Shown piece by piece: positions 37,811-48,415 of a stretch of DNA of 64,000 nucleotides. The first letter of the stretch is position 1. Each line of letters opens with the position of its first letter. The translations under genes were made by a program, and so were the position numbers. Source of the DNA: Algicola sagamiensis DSM 14643 (GTDB lineage: Bacteria > Pseudomonadota > Gammaproteobacteria > Enterobacterales > Alteromonadaceae); assembly GCF_000374485.1 (NCBI RefSeq), contig NZ_KB894491.1:585327-649326 (forward strand). The letters run 5' to 3'. Below the pieces are notes generated by a model. That model ran no database searches, was not told where the DNA came from, and worked only from the letters and a program-made list of their open reading frames with translations.

Positions 37811-40441
37811 GTGACTGTCCCAGAACAATACACCTCTGCTATTGCACCTTCGAGCGAACTAGCGGATATCAAATCAGAAATGACTCACTTTGAGTCTTGG
37901 CTGATTCAATCCTATCGAGATATTCCCACCCATCAACTCATACAAGCCCGTTCGGAACACACCGATCATGTCATCAAGACCCTTTGGCAGAAATATGAAT
38001 TACATGAACGCGCCATTACTCTTATCGCCGTTGGTGGTTATGGTCGGGCAGAATTACACCCAAAATCGGATATCGATCTGCTACTCCTTTTAGAACAAGA
38101 TCTGGATGAATCCTCGCAACATCAAGTCAGCCAGTTTGTGACCGCGCTCTGGGATCTCAAATACGACGTTGGGCAAGCGACTCGTACTCTGGATGAATGC
38201 GTTTCATTAGGAAAGAAAGATGTGACTGTTGCTACCACGCTCATGGAAACCCGACTGCTATTCGGTGATGAAACGATATATAAACAGCTTCGAGCCCAAG
38301 TGAGGAGTACCGAGTTTTACAGCAGTAAAGAATACTATCTTGCGAAACGAACTGAACAAGAAATCCGCCATGCCCGCTTAGATGAAAGCGCATATAATCT
38401 GGAGCCAAACCTCAAAGAAAACCCTGGCGCATTGCGAGATATTCAGACTATCACATGGGTTGCAAAAAGGCATTACAACGCGAGAACAATGGCGCAGCTC
38501 ATGGAAAAAGGCTATCTGACTTTTGAGGAATATCAAGAACTCAGCGAATGTCAGGAATATCTCTGGCAGATGCGATTTGCACTGCACGCTGTGACTGGTC
38601 GTGCAGAAAATCGACTCCTGTTTGACCACCAACCGGAAGTCGCAACCTTTATGGGGTTCGGCAAAGAAGGTAAACGCTCTGTTGAACGAATGATGAAACG
38701 ATTTTATCGCGTCGTTCAACGCGTCAATGAACTCAACGCGATGCTGCTGCAGCACTTCGATTTAAATATCTTACAATCCAACGCTCACAAAAAATATAAA
38801 GAAACCGTGCTTGATGATGACTTTGTTGTCGTTGACCAAATGATCAAAGCTCGGCGCGAATCCGTATTTTCTCATCGTGAGAATTTACTTAAGCTGTTTT
38901 GGCTGATTGCGGAGTATCCAGACATTAAAGGGATCCATGCCAGCACCATCCGGCTGATCCGTCTTGTCCGCATGCGCTTGATGGGTGAACTGCAAGACTT
39001 CGAAACCTGTCGTCGTTTATTCCTAAAGATATTACGCCATCCAAGAGGTATGGGGCTTGCGTTTACGTTAATGCACAAGCATGCGATCATTGCGAATTAC
39101 CTTCCGGAATGGAGTACCATCGTCGGACAAATGCAGTTCGACCTATTTCACGCGTTTACCGTAGATGAACACACGCACCGGGTGCTCAAGAACCTCTATC
39201 GCTATCAACTCGACAACTATAAAGAAGAGTTTCCGCTCTGCTCACAAATTGTCAGTTCTATGGATAAGCCAGAACTACTCTACCTTGCTGGTATTTTTCA
39301 TGATATTGCAAAAGGTCGTGGCGGAGACCATTCAGAGCTTGGCGCCATTGATGTGCAAAACTTTGCGCGTCTCCATGAGCTGAGTGATATCGACACCAAA
39401 CTCATCACTTGGCTGGTAGAAAACCATCTGTTAATGTCAGCCACTGCCCAGCGAAAAGATATTCATGATCCCGATGTCGTGACTGAGTTTGCCAGAAGAG
39501 TAAAAAACCAAACTTATCTCAATTATCTCTACTGCCTCACGGTCGCTGATATTCGCGCAACAAATGATAACCTATGGAATTCATGGAAGAATGTTTTACT
39601 TCGTGACCTGTTCCTGCTCACACAAAAAGCGTTAAAGCGTGGACTGGAAAACCCCATGGATCAACGGGACTTTATACGAGAAAACCAAAAAGAAGCTTTA
39701 CAACAATTATTGGAACTTGGATATGAACAATCGGCTATTTCTGCACTTTGGGAACGGTTTTCAGCAGATTATTTCTTAAGGTATCGTGTCAAAGAAATTG
39801 TGTGGCATTGCAGTGCGATGTTAAAAACACCACTGGAGTCCCCTTTTGTCCTCGTCAGCGAGTCACCCATTCGTGGAGGCACCCAAATATTTATTTATGT
39901 CGAAGATCAACCTTTCCTGCTCAGCAAAATCGTTTCTATTTTGGACCAGAAACAACTGAATAAACTCGATGCAACCATCATGAATAGTAAAGATGGCTTT
40001 GCATTGGATACATTTATCGTGTTGGATAAACATGGAAAAGCAATTGATGGTCAGTCAAAAGCTCAAAGACTGGCAAATTCAATTCAAAAAATGCTTCAGC
40101 AAGATAAGCCTGAAAACCGTAAAAAACGCCTTTCTCGACGTATCAAATCCTTTACCAATGTTCGACCACAAGTCGACTTTTTACCGACGACACAAAAAAA
40201 TCACACAATGGTTGAGATCACAGCCCTTGACATGCCGGGCCTTCTCGCCCAAATTATCCAAGTTTTCCATCAGTGTCGTCTTGTTGTGCATTCCGCAAAA
40301 ATCACCACTGTCGGTGAGCGGGCTGAGGACTACTTTTTAGTGTCAAATGAAGACAATACACCGTTGGATACAAAACAACAGTATTATTTACAAGAACGCA
40401 TGACCGAACAGTTGAGTCATGCACAATCTGTGCTTTCCTAG
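37811..40441 (+). CDS. glnD: Bifunctional uridylyltransferase/uridylyl-removing enzyme
   Basis: Senses glutamine and adds or removes UMP on the PII protein, the top of the nitrogen-control cascade. 876 residues from GTG ([11 protein letters not shown], with AGG nine bases before). Nucleotidyltransferase [20 protein letters not shown] at about 70-90, PII-UR linker, HD domain with [20 protein letters not shown] near 480, and two C-terminal ACT domains ([17 protein letters not shown] and [14 protein letters not shown]). The upstream ATG lies within the map terminator. Confidence 0.96.
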   Translation: MTVPEQYTSAIAPSSELADIKSEMTHFESWLIQSYRDIPTHQLIQARSEHTDHVIKTLWQKYELHERAITLIAVGGYGRAELHPKSDIDLLLLLEQDLDESSQHQVSQFVTALWDLKYDVGQATRTLDECVSLGKKDVTVATTLMETRLLFGDETIYKQLRAQVRSTEFYSSKEYYLAKRTEQEIRHARLDESAYNLEPNLKENPGALRDIQTITWVAKRHYNARTMAQLMEKGYLTFEEYQELSECQEYLWQMRFALHAVTGRAENRLLFDHQPEVATFMGFGKEGKRSVERMMKRFYRVVQRVNELNAMLLQHFDLNILQSNAHKKYKETVLDDDFVVVDQMIKARRESVFSHRENLLKLFWLIAEYPDIKGIHASTIRLIRLVRMRLMGELQDFETCRRLFLKILRHPRGMGLAFTLMHKHAIIANYLPEWSTIVGQMQFDLFHAFTVDEHTHRVLKNLYRYQLDNYKEEFPLCSQIVSSMDKPELLYLAGIFHDIAKGRGGDHSELGAIDVQNFARLHELSDIDTKLITWLVENHLLMSATAQRKDIHDPDVVTEFARRVKNQTYLNYLYCLTVADIRATNDNLWNSWKNVLLRDLFLLTQKALKRGLENPMDQRDFIRENQKEALQQLLELGYEQSAISALWERFSADYFLRYRVKEIVWHCSAMLKTPLESPFVLVSESPIRGGTQIFIYVEDQPFLLSKIVSILDQKQLNKLDATIMNSKDGFALDTFIVLDKHGKAIDGQSKAQRLANSIQKMLQQDKPENRKKRLSRRIKSFTNVRPQVDFLPTTQKNHTMVEITALDMPGLLAQIIQVFHQCRLVVHSAKITTVGERAEDYFLVSNEDNTPLDTKQQYYLQERMTEQLSHAQSVLS

Positions 40442-40451
40442 AGGATCAACA

Positions 40452-41276
40452 ATGGAGCAGCTGAAAAATACCATCGAAACAGCATTCGAAAACCGCATGA
40501 ATATCACACCCAGTAGTGTGACGCCTGAGGTGAAAGAAGCAGTACTTAAGGCCATAGAATTACTTGACTCAGGTCAGGCGCGGGTAGCAGAGAAAGTTGC
40601 TGGGGAATGGGTCGTCCATCAATGGCTGAAAAAAGCTGTCTTGCTGTCATTTCGTATCTTCGATAATCAACAAATAGACGGTGCAGAAACCCAATATTTT
40701 GATAAAGTCCCACTGAAGCATGCTGAATATACACTGAAACAGTTCGAAGAAGACAAAGTCCGTGTCGTACCACCAGCTGTAGCACGAAAAGGCACCTATT
40801 TAGCACCTGGTGTTGTCCTGATGCCTTCCTACGTCAATATTGGCGCTCACGTCGGTGAAAATACAATGGTCGATACATGGGCAACTGTTGGTTCATGTGC
40901 ACAGATTGGGAAAAACGTTCACCTTTCTGGCGGTGTTGGTATTGGTGGCGTACTTGAGCCACTTCAAGCCAATCCAACCATTATCGAAGACAACTGTTTT
41001 ATCGGTGCTCGCTCTGAGATCGTTGAAGGTGTCATTGTTGAAGAAGGTGCAGTCATCTCTATGGGTGTTTACATTGGTCAAAGTACACGAATTTATGATC
41101 GTGAGACTGGCCAAGTTCACTATGGCCGAGTGCCAGCAGGCTCTGTTGTTGTCCCTGGTTCAATTCCATCGAAGGACGGCAGCCATAGTCTTTATGCTGC
41201 GATAATCGTGAAAAAAGTCGATGCTCAAACCCGTGAAAAAGTCGGTATTAATGCGCTTTTGCGAAGTATTGATTAA
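40452..41276 (+). CDS. dapD: Tetrahydrodipicolinate N-succinyltransferase
   Basis: Succinylates tetrahydrodipicolinate in lysine and diaminopimelate synthesis. 274 residues, hexapeptide-repeat trimer ([36 protein letters not shown]). Start at MEQLKNTIE after AGAGG; directly after glnD. Confidence 0.97.
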   Translation: MEQLKNTIETAFENRMNITPSSVTPEVKEAVLKAIELLDSGQARVAEKVAGEWVVHQWLKKAVLLSFRIFDNQQIDGAETQYFDKVPLKHAEYTLKQFEEDKVRVVPPAVARKGTYLAPGVVLMPSYVNIGAHVGENTMVDTWATVGSCAQIGKNVHLSGGVGIGGVLEPLQANPTIIEDNCFIGARSEIVEGVIVEEGAVISMGVYIGQSTRIYDRETGQVHYGRVPAGSVVVPGSIPSKDGSHSLYAAIIVKKVDAQTREKVGINALLRSID

Positions 41277-41295
41277 TTAATCAAATTTTTTTTAA

Positions 41296-41319
41296 GGTTC
41301 TTTGACGTCTCAAAGAACC
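41296..41319 (+). terminator. Hairpin downstream of dapD
   Basis: GGTTCTTTGA-cgtc-TCAAAGAACC, a perfect 10-bp stem, 20 bases after the dapD stop. No U-run follows, so termination is uncertain. The rest of the gap to the protease gene is AT-rich with nothing else clear. Confidence 0.5.
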
Positions 41320-41512
41320 CTAATCGCTCAAAAATTGACCAATTAACTCATTCTTTTTTCTAGCATTCCCGATTCCAACACCACCAAAACTAATGAATTT
41401 TCTAAAGAAAATCCCACAAAATAATTAAATTTACATCTTGTTAAAATATTAATTTCATATATCATAGTGCGCTTTATGACCGAATCCAGTTGCTGTCTTA
41501 TACGGAGTATCT

Positions 41513-44077
41513 ATGAAACTGAAGTTTGCTAGCCTTCTTCTATTACCAACATTTTTTATCCAGGCTGAACAATTATGGACCCCTCACCTTCAAACAAAGG
41601 ATAATGTTGTTGCATCCAGAAGCGCGCAAGATACGTTAAGTGCCCAATTTCAGTTATCCAGCATTGATGAGCTAAGACAGCAGATACAAGAACAGGGTGG
41701 TATTCGTATTCCACTCCCGCAGGGTGATTTCATTTCAATTCAGCTTATTGAAGATCAGATACTTCCGGCAAACCTTGCGGAAAAGTACCCACACCTGAAG
41801 AACTATCAAGCGATAAGTGTAGATGGGCTTCCGATGGGACAATTCAGTATGACTGGTGATGAGTTCCAAGGTTTATTTCAATACGAAGGCAGATTTATTC
41901 AGCTTGAGCGTGTCAACGCTGAGTCGAACATTTATCGTGTCAGCTACCCTCAGACACAAAAAGACCATGAATTAAAGATGAGTGAGCCCAAACAACTCCC
42001 ATTTACAGAGAATGCTCTGCAACTCAGATTTGGTGGTCCGGTCGCTAGTCGCTCATCAAACGAAAGACAAACATTTAGAATTGCATTTTCAGCGACATCC
42101 AGTTTTACACAAGCCTTGGGTGGAAAAGAAAAAACAATGGCGAGGATCACGCAACTTGTTAGTAATATAAATGCGATCTATATCACAGATCTGAATATCC
42201 GTTTTACGTTATCTCCAGCACAAGATCAACTTATCTTTGATCATCCGAGCCGAGATCCTTTCCCTGCAAACTTAACCAAGGACCAATTTACAACTGAGAA
42301 TACACGAGTGCAATCTCCTTTCCATGATCAACTTGATATCGGAATGGTCCTTACAAAATTGGGGCAACTTGGTCGCTCGATGTACACTGGTGGTGGCCTT
42401 GCTTATTTTAAAACACTGTGTAGCGACCCGGATCACAACAATAGAAGCAAATCATCCGCTGTCTCAGAAACAAGCGATCCGTACAGAGGTACATTTTACC
42501 TAATAATTGCCCATGAACTCGGTCACCAGCTTGGCGCAAACCACACCTATAACAGCTGTCTTGATGCAGAAGGCAGACCTTTGAATAATATGTTTAGGAA
42601 ACAAACCGATTCTTACGTAGAGCCAGGCAGTGGCTCTACGATTATGGCCTACCCTGGCGTATGTGGTGCACATAATCTCAAGGATAAAGATAAGTTAGAA
42701 ATTGACAGCCCAAGTCACCATTTTCACTCATATTCCATTGAAGAAATGAATCAATTTCTAGCATCTGATACTATCAAAAGTTGTGGTTCAAGGGAGATCA
42801 CTTCAAACCACGAACCTGTGATCCAAGACTCCAGTATTGTGGGTGATCTAAAAATTATCCCTGCAAATACACCCTTTATGCTCAGTGGGATCGCTGAAGA
42901 TTTAGATAACGATCCATTGACTTATATCTGGGAGCAGGCGGATAGCTCACAACCTAGAACAGCAGGAAAAATTAATACAGATACCGGTGAAGGTCCATTA
43001 TTCCGTACGTATTCACCAACAAGTGAAAACAGCCGAACGTTTCCTCTGATGCAGCATCTCCTCAACCCAAATGATTGGAAAGAAACGCACAAAGCAAAGG
43101 TCAAAACTGGCGATGTGACTTTCTCGGGTGTCAATGGTGAAACTCTACCAACAACACAACGAGAGGTTCATTTCAATTTGACTGCTCGTGATGGCGATGG
43201 GGGTGTGTCAACAAAACAGATTTCTTTCTTGGTGACAGATACAGTTGGCCCTCTTACTGTCCATGACTTTGAACAACATGCGAGCTTTGATGAGATAGAG
43301 AGTGTTAGCTGGGACGTTGCTGGCACAGATGCCCCAGATTATTCATGTCAAGAAGTGAATATCAGCCTATTGGAAGTCACCGAAGAGCCTCTCAAGAATA
43401 CGCATACAGAGACACGCTACCAAGTCCTTACAGAGTATCCATTAACGACAAAACCAGTAGACAACAATGGTGATGCTTTTGTCAGCTTACCAAACCAGAA
43501 TATCCCTAAAGCACGTATCAAAGTCAGTTGTGCTGATAATATATTCTTTAATATTTCAAACAAAGATTTTGCGGTTTCCAAGCGACTGGATAAACCAAGT
43601 GTCTCATCCATTGAGACTGCAAAAACTGTGAAACAAGGGCAAAGAATAGAGCTGACACCATCTCAACTCAATATCGATAATTTGACCCTCAATGAAAATC
43701 AATCATGGGTTATTAATGTACCTGACTTTTCATTCAAATATTCCGTGAAGCAGGAAGTACAACCTGATGTAGACGAAGAAAAAACCATTATCCAGCTACA
43801 AAACAACTATTATGGTGATTTATCAATCCCTGTTGTTGTCGACATGATCACAGATGATGGAAGTGGTGTGGTTGCTCGTAGGACAATTGATACTTACATG
43901 CTCAAAATCAAAGTAAGTCCAAATAAAAAGCTGCGGACAACTGATTTGCCAACAACAGGGACAACACCACGTGACACAGGCACTGTACCAACATCTCAGA
44001 ATAGTGGGGGTGGAGACAGTGGTGGCGCTTCATTCTTGTTCTTATTCACCATTCCGCTTCTTTTTAGAAGGAAATAA
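41513..44077 (+). CDS. Secreted reprolysin-type zinc metalloprotease with GlyGly-CTERM-like tail
   Basis: 854 residues: signal peptide (about 1-18), propeptide region to about 180, a metzincin domain with the zinc site HELGHQLGANH near 338-348 and the Met-turn STIMAYPGVCG, then Ig/cadherin-like repeats (DLDNDPLTYIWEQADS, LTARDGDGGVS) and a C-terminus of Gly/Ser linker, hydrophobic helix and Arg-Arg-Lys (GGGDSGGASFLFLFTIPLLF then RRK). That tail fits proteins exported by type II secretion and processed by rhombosortase. Probably an extracellular protease; target unknown. Confidence 0.9.
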   Translation: MKLKFASLLLLPTFFIQAEQLWTPHLQTKDNVVASRSAQDTLSAQFQLSSIDELRQQIQEQGGIRIPLPQGDFISIQLIEDQILPANLAEKYPHLKNYQAISVDGLPMGQFSMTGDEFQGLFQYEGRFIQLERVNAESNIYRVSYPQTQKDHELKMSEPKQLPFTENALQLRFGGPVASRSSNERQTFRIAFSATSSFTQALGGKEKTMARITQLVSNINAIYITDLNIRFTLSPAQDQLIFDHPSRDPFPANLTKDQFTTENTRVQSPFHDQLDIGMVLTKLGQLGRSMYTGGGLAYFKTLCSDPDHNNRSKSSAVSETSDPYRGTFYLIIAHELGHQLGANHTYNSCLDAEGRPLNNMFRKQTDSYVEPGSGSTIMAYPGVCGAHNLKDKDKLEIDSPSHHFHSYSIEEMNQFLASDTIKSCGSREITSNHEPVIQDSSIVGDLKIIPANTPFMLSGIAEDLDNDPLTYIWEQADSSQPRTAGKINTDTGEGPLFRTYSPTSENSRTFPLMQHLLNPNDWKETHKAKVKTGDVTFSGVNGETLPTTQREVHFNLTARDGDGGVSTKQISFLVTDTVGPLTVHDFEQHASFDEIESVSWDVAGTDAPDYSCQEVNISLLEVTEEPLKNTHTETRYQVLTEYPLTTKPVDNNGDAFVSLPNQNIPKARIKVSCADNIFFNISNKDFAVSKRLDKPSVSSIETAKTVKQGQRIELTPSQLNIDNLTLNENQSWVINVPDFSFKYSVKQEVQPDVDEEKTIIQLQNNYYGDLSIPVVVDMITDDGSGVVARRTIDTYMLKIKVSPNKKLRTTDLPTTGTTPRDTGTVPTSQNSGGGDSGGASFLFLFTIPLLFRRK

Positions 44078-44108
44078 AGGTCAATCAACCTCAGGAAAAA
44101 ACTGAATA

Positions 44109-44134
44109 AACTGCGTAGATCACCCTGCGCAGTT
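44109..44134 (+). terminator. Hairpin downstream of the metalloprotease gene
   Basis: AACTGCG, 12-base loop, CGCAGTT, then a T/C-rich stretch (GTCTCTTCTC), 32 bases after the stop codon. Plausible weak terminator. Confidence 0.4.
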
Positions 44135-44191
44135 GTCTCTTCTCAACAGCCACACCTATTTTAATATCCATATATCATTGTTTTCAAAGTA

Positions 44192-44628
44192 TTGATCATA
44201 CTTTTATTTGTATTGGAGCCTCACCTGACTTACGGAATAAAAATAGAAACACGTCATGTCAGTAAAGTTTTCTCAACCGATGAAATGGACTCTTACGCCC
44301 TGCAAGATATCAACCAGAAAATTAACGAAGGGGACTACTTCATTGAAGGCATAAACGTGAGTCAGCTTTCAGTTGATCGATGCGCTGAAATACGAGCAGA
44401 TAAGATTGGCTTTATTTTCCAACAGCTCAATCTGATTGACGAGTTCTCTGTTTTTGACAATATTGCATTGCCATTGCACGTGGGCAGATTGCCAATCCAG
44501 TGATTCTTCTTGTCGATGAGCCAACAGGCAACCTTGACTCTAAACATGGTAACATCATCATGGACATGCTCACTCAAATGAATCAAGAAGGGACAACGAT
44601 CTGTATGGATAGAAAAAAACGGGTGTAA
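44192..44628 (+). pseudogene. ABC transporter ATPase remnant (MacB/LolD type)
   Basis: Recognisable pieces of an ABC ATPase: VSKVFSTDEMDSYALQDINQ, then GINVSQLSVDRCAEIRADKI and FIFQQLNLIDEFSVFDNIAL in one frame, then, after a stop and a frame change, NPVILLVDEPTGNLDSKHGN (Walker B). Walker A is absent: the sequence jumps from NEGDYF to IEGINV. The signature motif region before Walker B and the His-loop region after TTICM are also gone. Three internal deletions have removed every part needed for ATP hydrolysis, and no permease gene is adjacent. Non-functional. Confidence 0.9.
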
Positions 44629-44671
44629 AAAAATGGACTCGTCATTCCGGGATCTCCCGGTTTGACGAGCC
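44627..44671 (-). terminator. Intrinsic terminator of proBA
   Basis: Minus strand: a long hairpin built from GGCTCGTCA/TGACGAGTCC and an inner CCGGG/CCCGG pair, followed by A and seven U. It overlaps the 3' end of the ABC pseudogene. Confidence 0.85.
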
Positions 44672-44693
44672 TTGGATCCAATCATGACCTATC

Positions 44694-45950
44694 TCATGAA
44701 CGGATCAGACCATCCCCAATACCAATCCATTTGTATGTTGTGAGCTCTTCAAGACCCATTGGGCCACGCGCATGAAGTTTTTGAGTAGAAACCGCGACTT
44801 CTGCACCCAGGCCAAATTGTCCACCATCCGTAAATCGCGTGCTCGAATTGACATAAACAGCAGCAGAGTCCACAGAATTCATAAACCGCAATGCTTGCGT
44901 CCAGTTTTCTGTCAGAATACCATCAGAGTGGCCAAAAGAGTGATGCCGGATATGATCGATGGCTTCATCGATATCATGTACAAGCTTTATCCCAAGGGTC
45001 AAAGAGAGCCACTCGGTCGAGAAATCATCTTTACCTGCAAGCGCAAGTCGCTGAACGCCCGCTTCTTCAAGTAAAGGTTGTGTATCCTCTGTGGCCTGAA
45101 CTTGAATGGCATGGGTATTGATTTCATCTGCAAGCTTTGCAAATAAAGCCTTTGCTATAGGGCGATGGACCAAGATCGTATCCAATGCATTACACGCTGA
45201 TGGACGATGAACCTTTGCATTGATCAGGACTGGAATCGCTTTGTCGATATCTGCACTTTGTTCCACAAATAAATGACAAATCCCCATACCACCCGTGATC
45301 ACTGGGATCGTACTTTGTTCCTTGCACAGTTGATGTAAACCACTGCCTCCTCTTGGGATCAGCATATCCACATATTGGTCCATCCTCAGAAGCTCACTAA
45401 CCAGTTTTCTGTCTGGACTATCAATAAACTGGATAGCATCCGATGGAAGCCCTGATTGCCCCAAGGCCTGCTGGATCAATCGAACAAGAATTCGGTTGCT
45501 ATGAATCGTCTCTGATCCACCACGTAAAATCGCGGCATTTCCTGTTTTTAAACAGAGTGAAGTAATATCGACTGTCACATTGGGACGCGCCTCATAAATC
45601 ACCCCAATCACGCCGATTGGTACCCTTCTTTTCGATAAGCGCAGACCATTTTCCAAAACTTGACCATCCGATTCTTTGCCAACCGGATCTGGGAGTAAAA
45701 CGACTTGGCGGATATCATTGATGATCCCGCGAAGGCGCTCGGAAGTGAGCAAAAGTCTATCGAGCAGTGCTTCTGTTAGTCCTTTTGCACGTGCAGCCTC
45801 AATATCTTTCGCATTCTCTGTCAGTATCTCCGACTCATACTTCGTTAATACCTGAGCAATCTCTTCTAATGCTGCATTTTTTTGGGCTGACGACATTGTT
45901 GCCAATGCATAACTGGCTTCTTTTGCCGCTCTCCCTTGTTGTTCTAACAT
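44694..45950 (-). CDS. proA: Gamma-glutamyl phosphate reductase
   Basis: Second step of proline synthesis, NADPH-dependent reduction of glutamyl phosphate. 418 residues, aldehyde-dehydrogenase fold; seen: [41 protein letters not shown], the catalytic Cys in [11 protein letters not shown] and [19 protein letters not shown] C-terminus. Starts six bases after the proB stop. Confidence 0.97.
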   Translation of the reverse strand: MLEQQGRAAKEASYALATMSSAQKNAALEEIAQVLTKYESEILTENAKDIEAARAKGLTEALLDRLLLTSERLRGIINDIRQVVLLPDPVGKESDGQVLENGLRLSKRRVPIGVIGVIYEARPNVTVDITSLCLKTGNAAILRGGSETIHSNRILVRLIQQALGQSGLPSDAIQFIDSPDRKLVSELLRMDQYVDMLIPRGGSGLHQLCKEQSTIPVITGGMGICHLFVEQSADIDKAIPVLINAKVHRPSACNALDTILVHRPIAKALFAKLADEINTHAIQVQATEDTQPLLEEAGVQRLALAGKDDFSTEWLSLTLGIKLVHDIDEAIDHIRHHSFGHSDGILTENWTQALRFMNSVDSAAVYVNSSTRFTDGGQFGLGAEVAVSTQKLHARGPMGLEELTTYKWIGIGDGLIRS

Positions 45951-45955
45951 CAAGC

Positions 45956-47065
45956 TTACCCTTCTAATAAAACTAAATCGTCACGATGGACTGCAACCGA
46001 ACCGTAGACATAACCGAGAATGGATTCAATTTTTTCTGAGTGATGTCCTGCGATTTTTTGCATCTCTTGGCTATCATATCGTGCAATCCCACGGGCCAGT
46101 TCTGTTTTTTCCATATTGACGATTCGGACCACTTCACCCCGTTTAAAGTGACCTTGAACTCGGGTGATCCCCTTCGGTAGCAAACTACTTCCTTTCTTTT
46201 GGACCGCAAGACAAGCACCTGCATCAATTGTAATTTCTCCCGCAGGCGGAGGACCAGCAAGGATCCATTGTTTTCTACTCTCCAAGCGTGTCTGAAGCGC
46301 AGGAAATCGAGTCCCAATCGTCTCACCTTCTGCAAGTCTCGTGATGACATCCGGCGTATGACCTGCCGCAATCACCACATCTATCCCTGAATGTCTGGCA
46401 ACATCCGCAGCCTGTAGTTTGGTTGCCATACCGCCTGTGCCAAGGCCATTATCCGTGCCACCAGCCAGTTTTCTCAGCGTCTCATCAATCGTTTTGACTT
46501 CCGGGATCAGCTCTGCGTCTGGGTTTTTCCTCGGATCGTCCGTAAAAAGTCCCGTCTGATCCGTCAGTAAATAAAGTTGGTCAGCCTGGGCAAGGGTAGC
46601 AACCATCGCTGACAGGTTATCATTATCACCCACTTTGATTTCTGCTGTAGCAACAGCATCGTTTTCATTAAAAATTGGAATGATACGGTAATTCAGTAGT
46701 GTTCTCAGTGTATCTCGTGCATTCAGATATCGTTCGCGATCTTCCAGATCTGCGCGAGTCAACAACATTTGTCCAACGTGACGCCCATATATATTGAATA
46801 AATGCTCCCAGGCAAGGATCAATTGACTTTGACCAACCGATGCAAGCATCTGCTTATGAGATAAAGTATCCGGCAAATCAGGAATAGAAAGGTGCTCTCT
46901 CCCAGCAGCAACCGCACCGGAAGTTACTAATATGATATCGTGGCCCTTTTCATGAAGACGCGCGCACTGGCGGACCAATTCAACCATATGTGCACGATCC
47001 AAATTGAGTGTGCCGCCAGTCAACACACTCGTACCGAGCTTGACGACGATCGTTTTCTTCTGCAT
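45956..47065 (-). CDS. proB: Glutamate 5-kinase
   Basis: First, feedback-controlled step of proline synthesis. 369 residues from [18 protein letters not shown], with GAGGGG before the ATG; amino-acid-kinase domain ([28 protein letters not shown]-like loop, [12 protein letters not shown]) and a C-terminal PUA domain (about 275-365). The in-frame extension upstream is not supported. Confidence 0.97.
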   Translation of the reverse strand: MQKKTIVVKLGTSVLTGGTLNLDRAHMVELVRQCARLHEKGHDIILVTSGAVAAGREHLSIPDLPDTLSHKQMLASVGQSQLILAWEHLFNIYGRHVGQMLLTRADLEDRERYLNARDTLRTLLNYRIIPIFNENDAVATAEIKVGDNDNLSAMVATLAQADQLYLLTDQTGLFTDDPRKNPDAELIPEVKTIDETLRKLAGGTDNGLGTGGMATKLQAADVARHSGIDVVIAAGHTPDVITRLAEGETIGTRFPALQTRLESRKQWILAGPPPAGEITIDAGACLAVQKKGSSLLPKGITRVQGHFKRGEVVRIVNMEKTELARGIARYDSQEMQKIAGHHSEKIESILGYVYGSVAVHRDDLVLLEG

Positions 47066-47149
47066 AACAAGTCCCCTCAACAATCTTCCTTTATAACGGA
47101 AATCCGATCTCTGATTCAATAGTCAGCGTGTTATCCGCTCATATTTTCT

Positions 47150-48358
47150 CTAGTACTTTCTGGAAAGGTACGCACACCATGTACCAACAATACAAAGCAT
47201 GACCACCGATGCCGCTAGCCCCATCGTCGTATATTTCTCAAATAAGATAGCGATAAGTGGTGCGCCGACTGTGGACCCTAAATTTCCAAGTTGAGCAACT
47301 GCACCAATACTATTTGATTGCTCAGATTCATCATTTGTCATGTAAGGGATCAATGCAAAAGATGCACCTTGGAGAAGACCAGAGCAAAATAAGGTGCACA
47401 TACATAGAAGTTGCAGGATATAGCTGGTCTCTGAAAACCAATGTGTCGCAGAAATAAAAAGCGCTATTCCAAGAAAAGATAGCTTTGCAAGGGTTTTGGG
47501 GGAAATGAAGTACTGTGCAATAAACCCGGCTAGTAAGGTACCTATCATGCTCGTGAGCGGTAGTACAATCATCAAAAAATCCGTCACTTTTTTCTCATCT
47601 GAAACTCGGGGTAAAAAAGTGAGTAAAGCGACAAACATCAGCGCATGAAACAAGAAAATAATCGCGGGGAAGCAGGTCTTCGGATTTGAATAGATTTCTT
47701 TTAAATCTTTGGGTAGTTGCGCCAAAAACTTTATGAGAGAAAAGCCTTTCGAATCAGTAGAAGTTCCGCTTACAGCAAGGCTAACGAGTGCAATACAAAC
47801 AAACAAAGACAAAGCATGTGCTGTATACAAACTCTGAAACCCAAACTGTTCAATCAGGTCAACACCAACCCATCCTGCAACTGCATAACCAACGCCAAAG
47901 AAGGTTCCCCAAAGCCCCATCGTGATGGCTTGATGTGATTTGGCGGAGTTCATCACGATCAATGTTGGCGCTGCAACCACAATCCCTAAATGTGAAGCAC
48001 CTTCTAAAATACGACTCAAAACAAGAATCGACAGTGGTGGTGTTTGCGCTTGCACGATGGAGAGGATAACCCCTAGGAATAACGAGTAAATCAGTACTTT
48101 CTTGAATCCAACGCGATTCGCAACAACTCCTGCTGTTGCCCCAAAGAGCAAACCCACAAAACCAACAATGGATAGCGCAATTCCTATTGCACCAGGACCT
48201 GAAGCATAATGTGCCAATAAGTGTTCATAAGTAATTGAAAATTTCGCAAATTGGATCGCGGAAAAAACACCGCAGAGCCATAGTAAGATGACAAGAAACC
48301 AGTTTGTCGTTTCCTGTTTTTCAAAATAGGTTGTTGTTGCGGTTTGTTTTGTTTGCAT
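47150..48358 (-). CDS. Major facilitator superfamily transporter
   Basis: 402 residues with 12 predicted membrane helices and the MFS loop 2-3 signature in GATAGVVANRVGFKKVLI. N-terminal 20 residues are cytoplasmic. It is the last gene of a same-strand run that also holds a nucleotide carrier, an adenylate kinase and Ham1-like proteins, 57 bases after the carrier gene, which suggests it exports or imports a product of that set. Substrate unknown. Confidence 0.85.
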   Translation of the reverse strand: MQTKQTATTTYFEKQETTNWFLVILLWLCGVFSAIQFAKFSITYEHLLAHYASGPGAIGIALSIVGFVGLLFGATAGVVANRVGFKKVLIYSLFLGVILSIVQAQTPPLSILVLSRILEGASHLGIVVAAPTLIVMNSAKSHQAITMGLWGTFFGVGYAVAGWVGVDLIEQFGFQSLYTAHALSLFVCIALVSLAVSGTSTDSKGFSLIKFLAQLPKDLKEIYSNPKTCFPAIIFLFHALMFVALLTFLPRVSDEKKVTDFLMIVLPLTSMIGTLLAGFIAQYFISPKTLAKLSFLGIALFISATHWFSETSYILQLLCMCTLFCSGLLQGASFALIPYMTNDESEQSNSIGAVAQLGNLGSTVGAPLIAILFEKYTTMGLAASVVMLCIVGTWCAYLSRKY

Positions 48359-48415
48359 ACTACACCTGACTGATTAAAAAAATGAACATCGCTACTTTCT
48401 TCATATCGATTTTCT

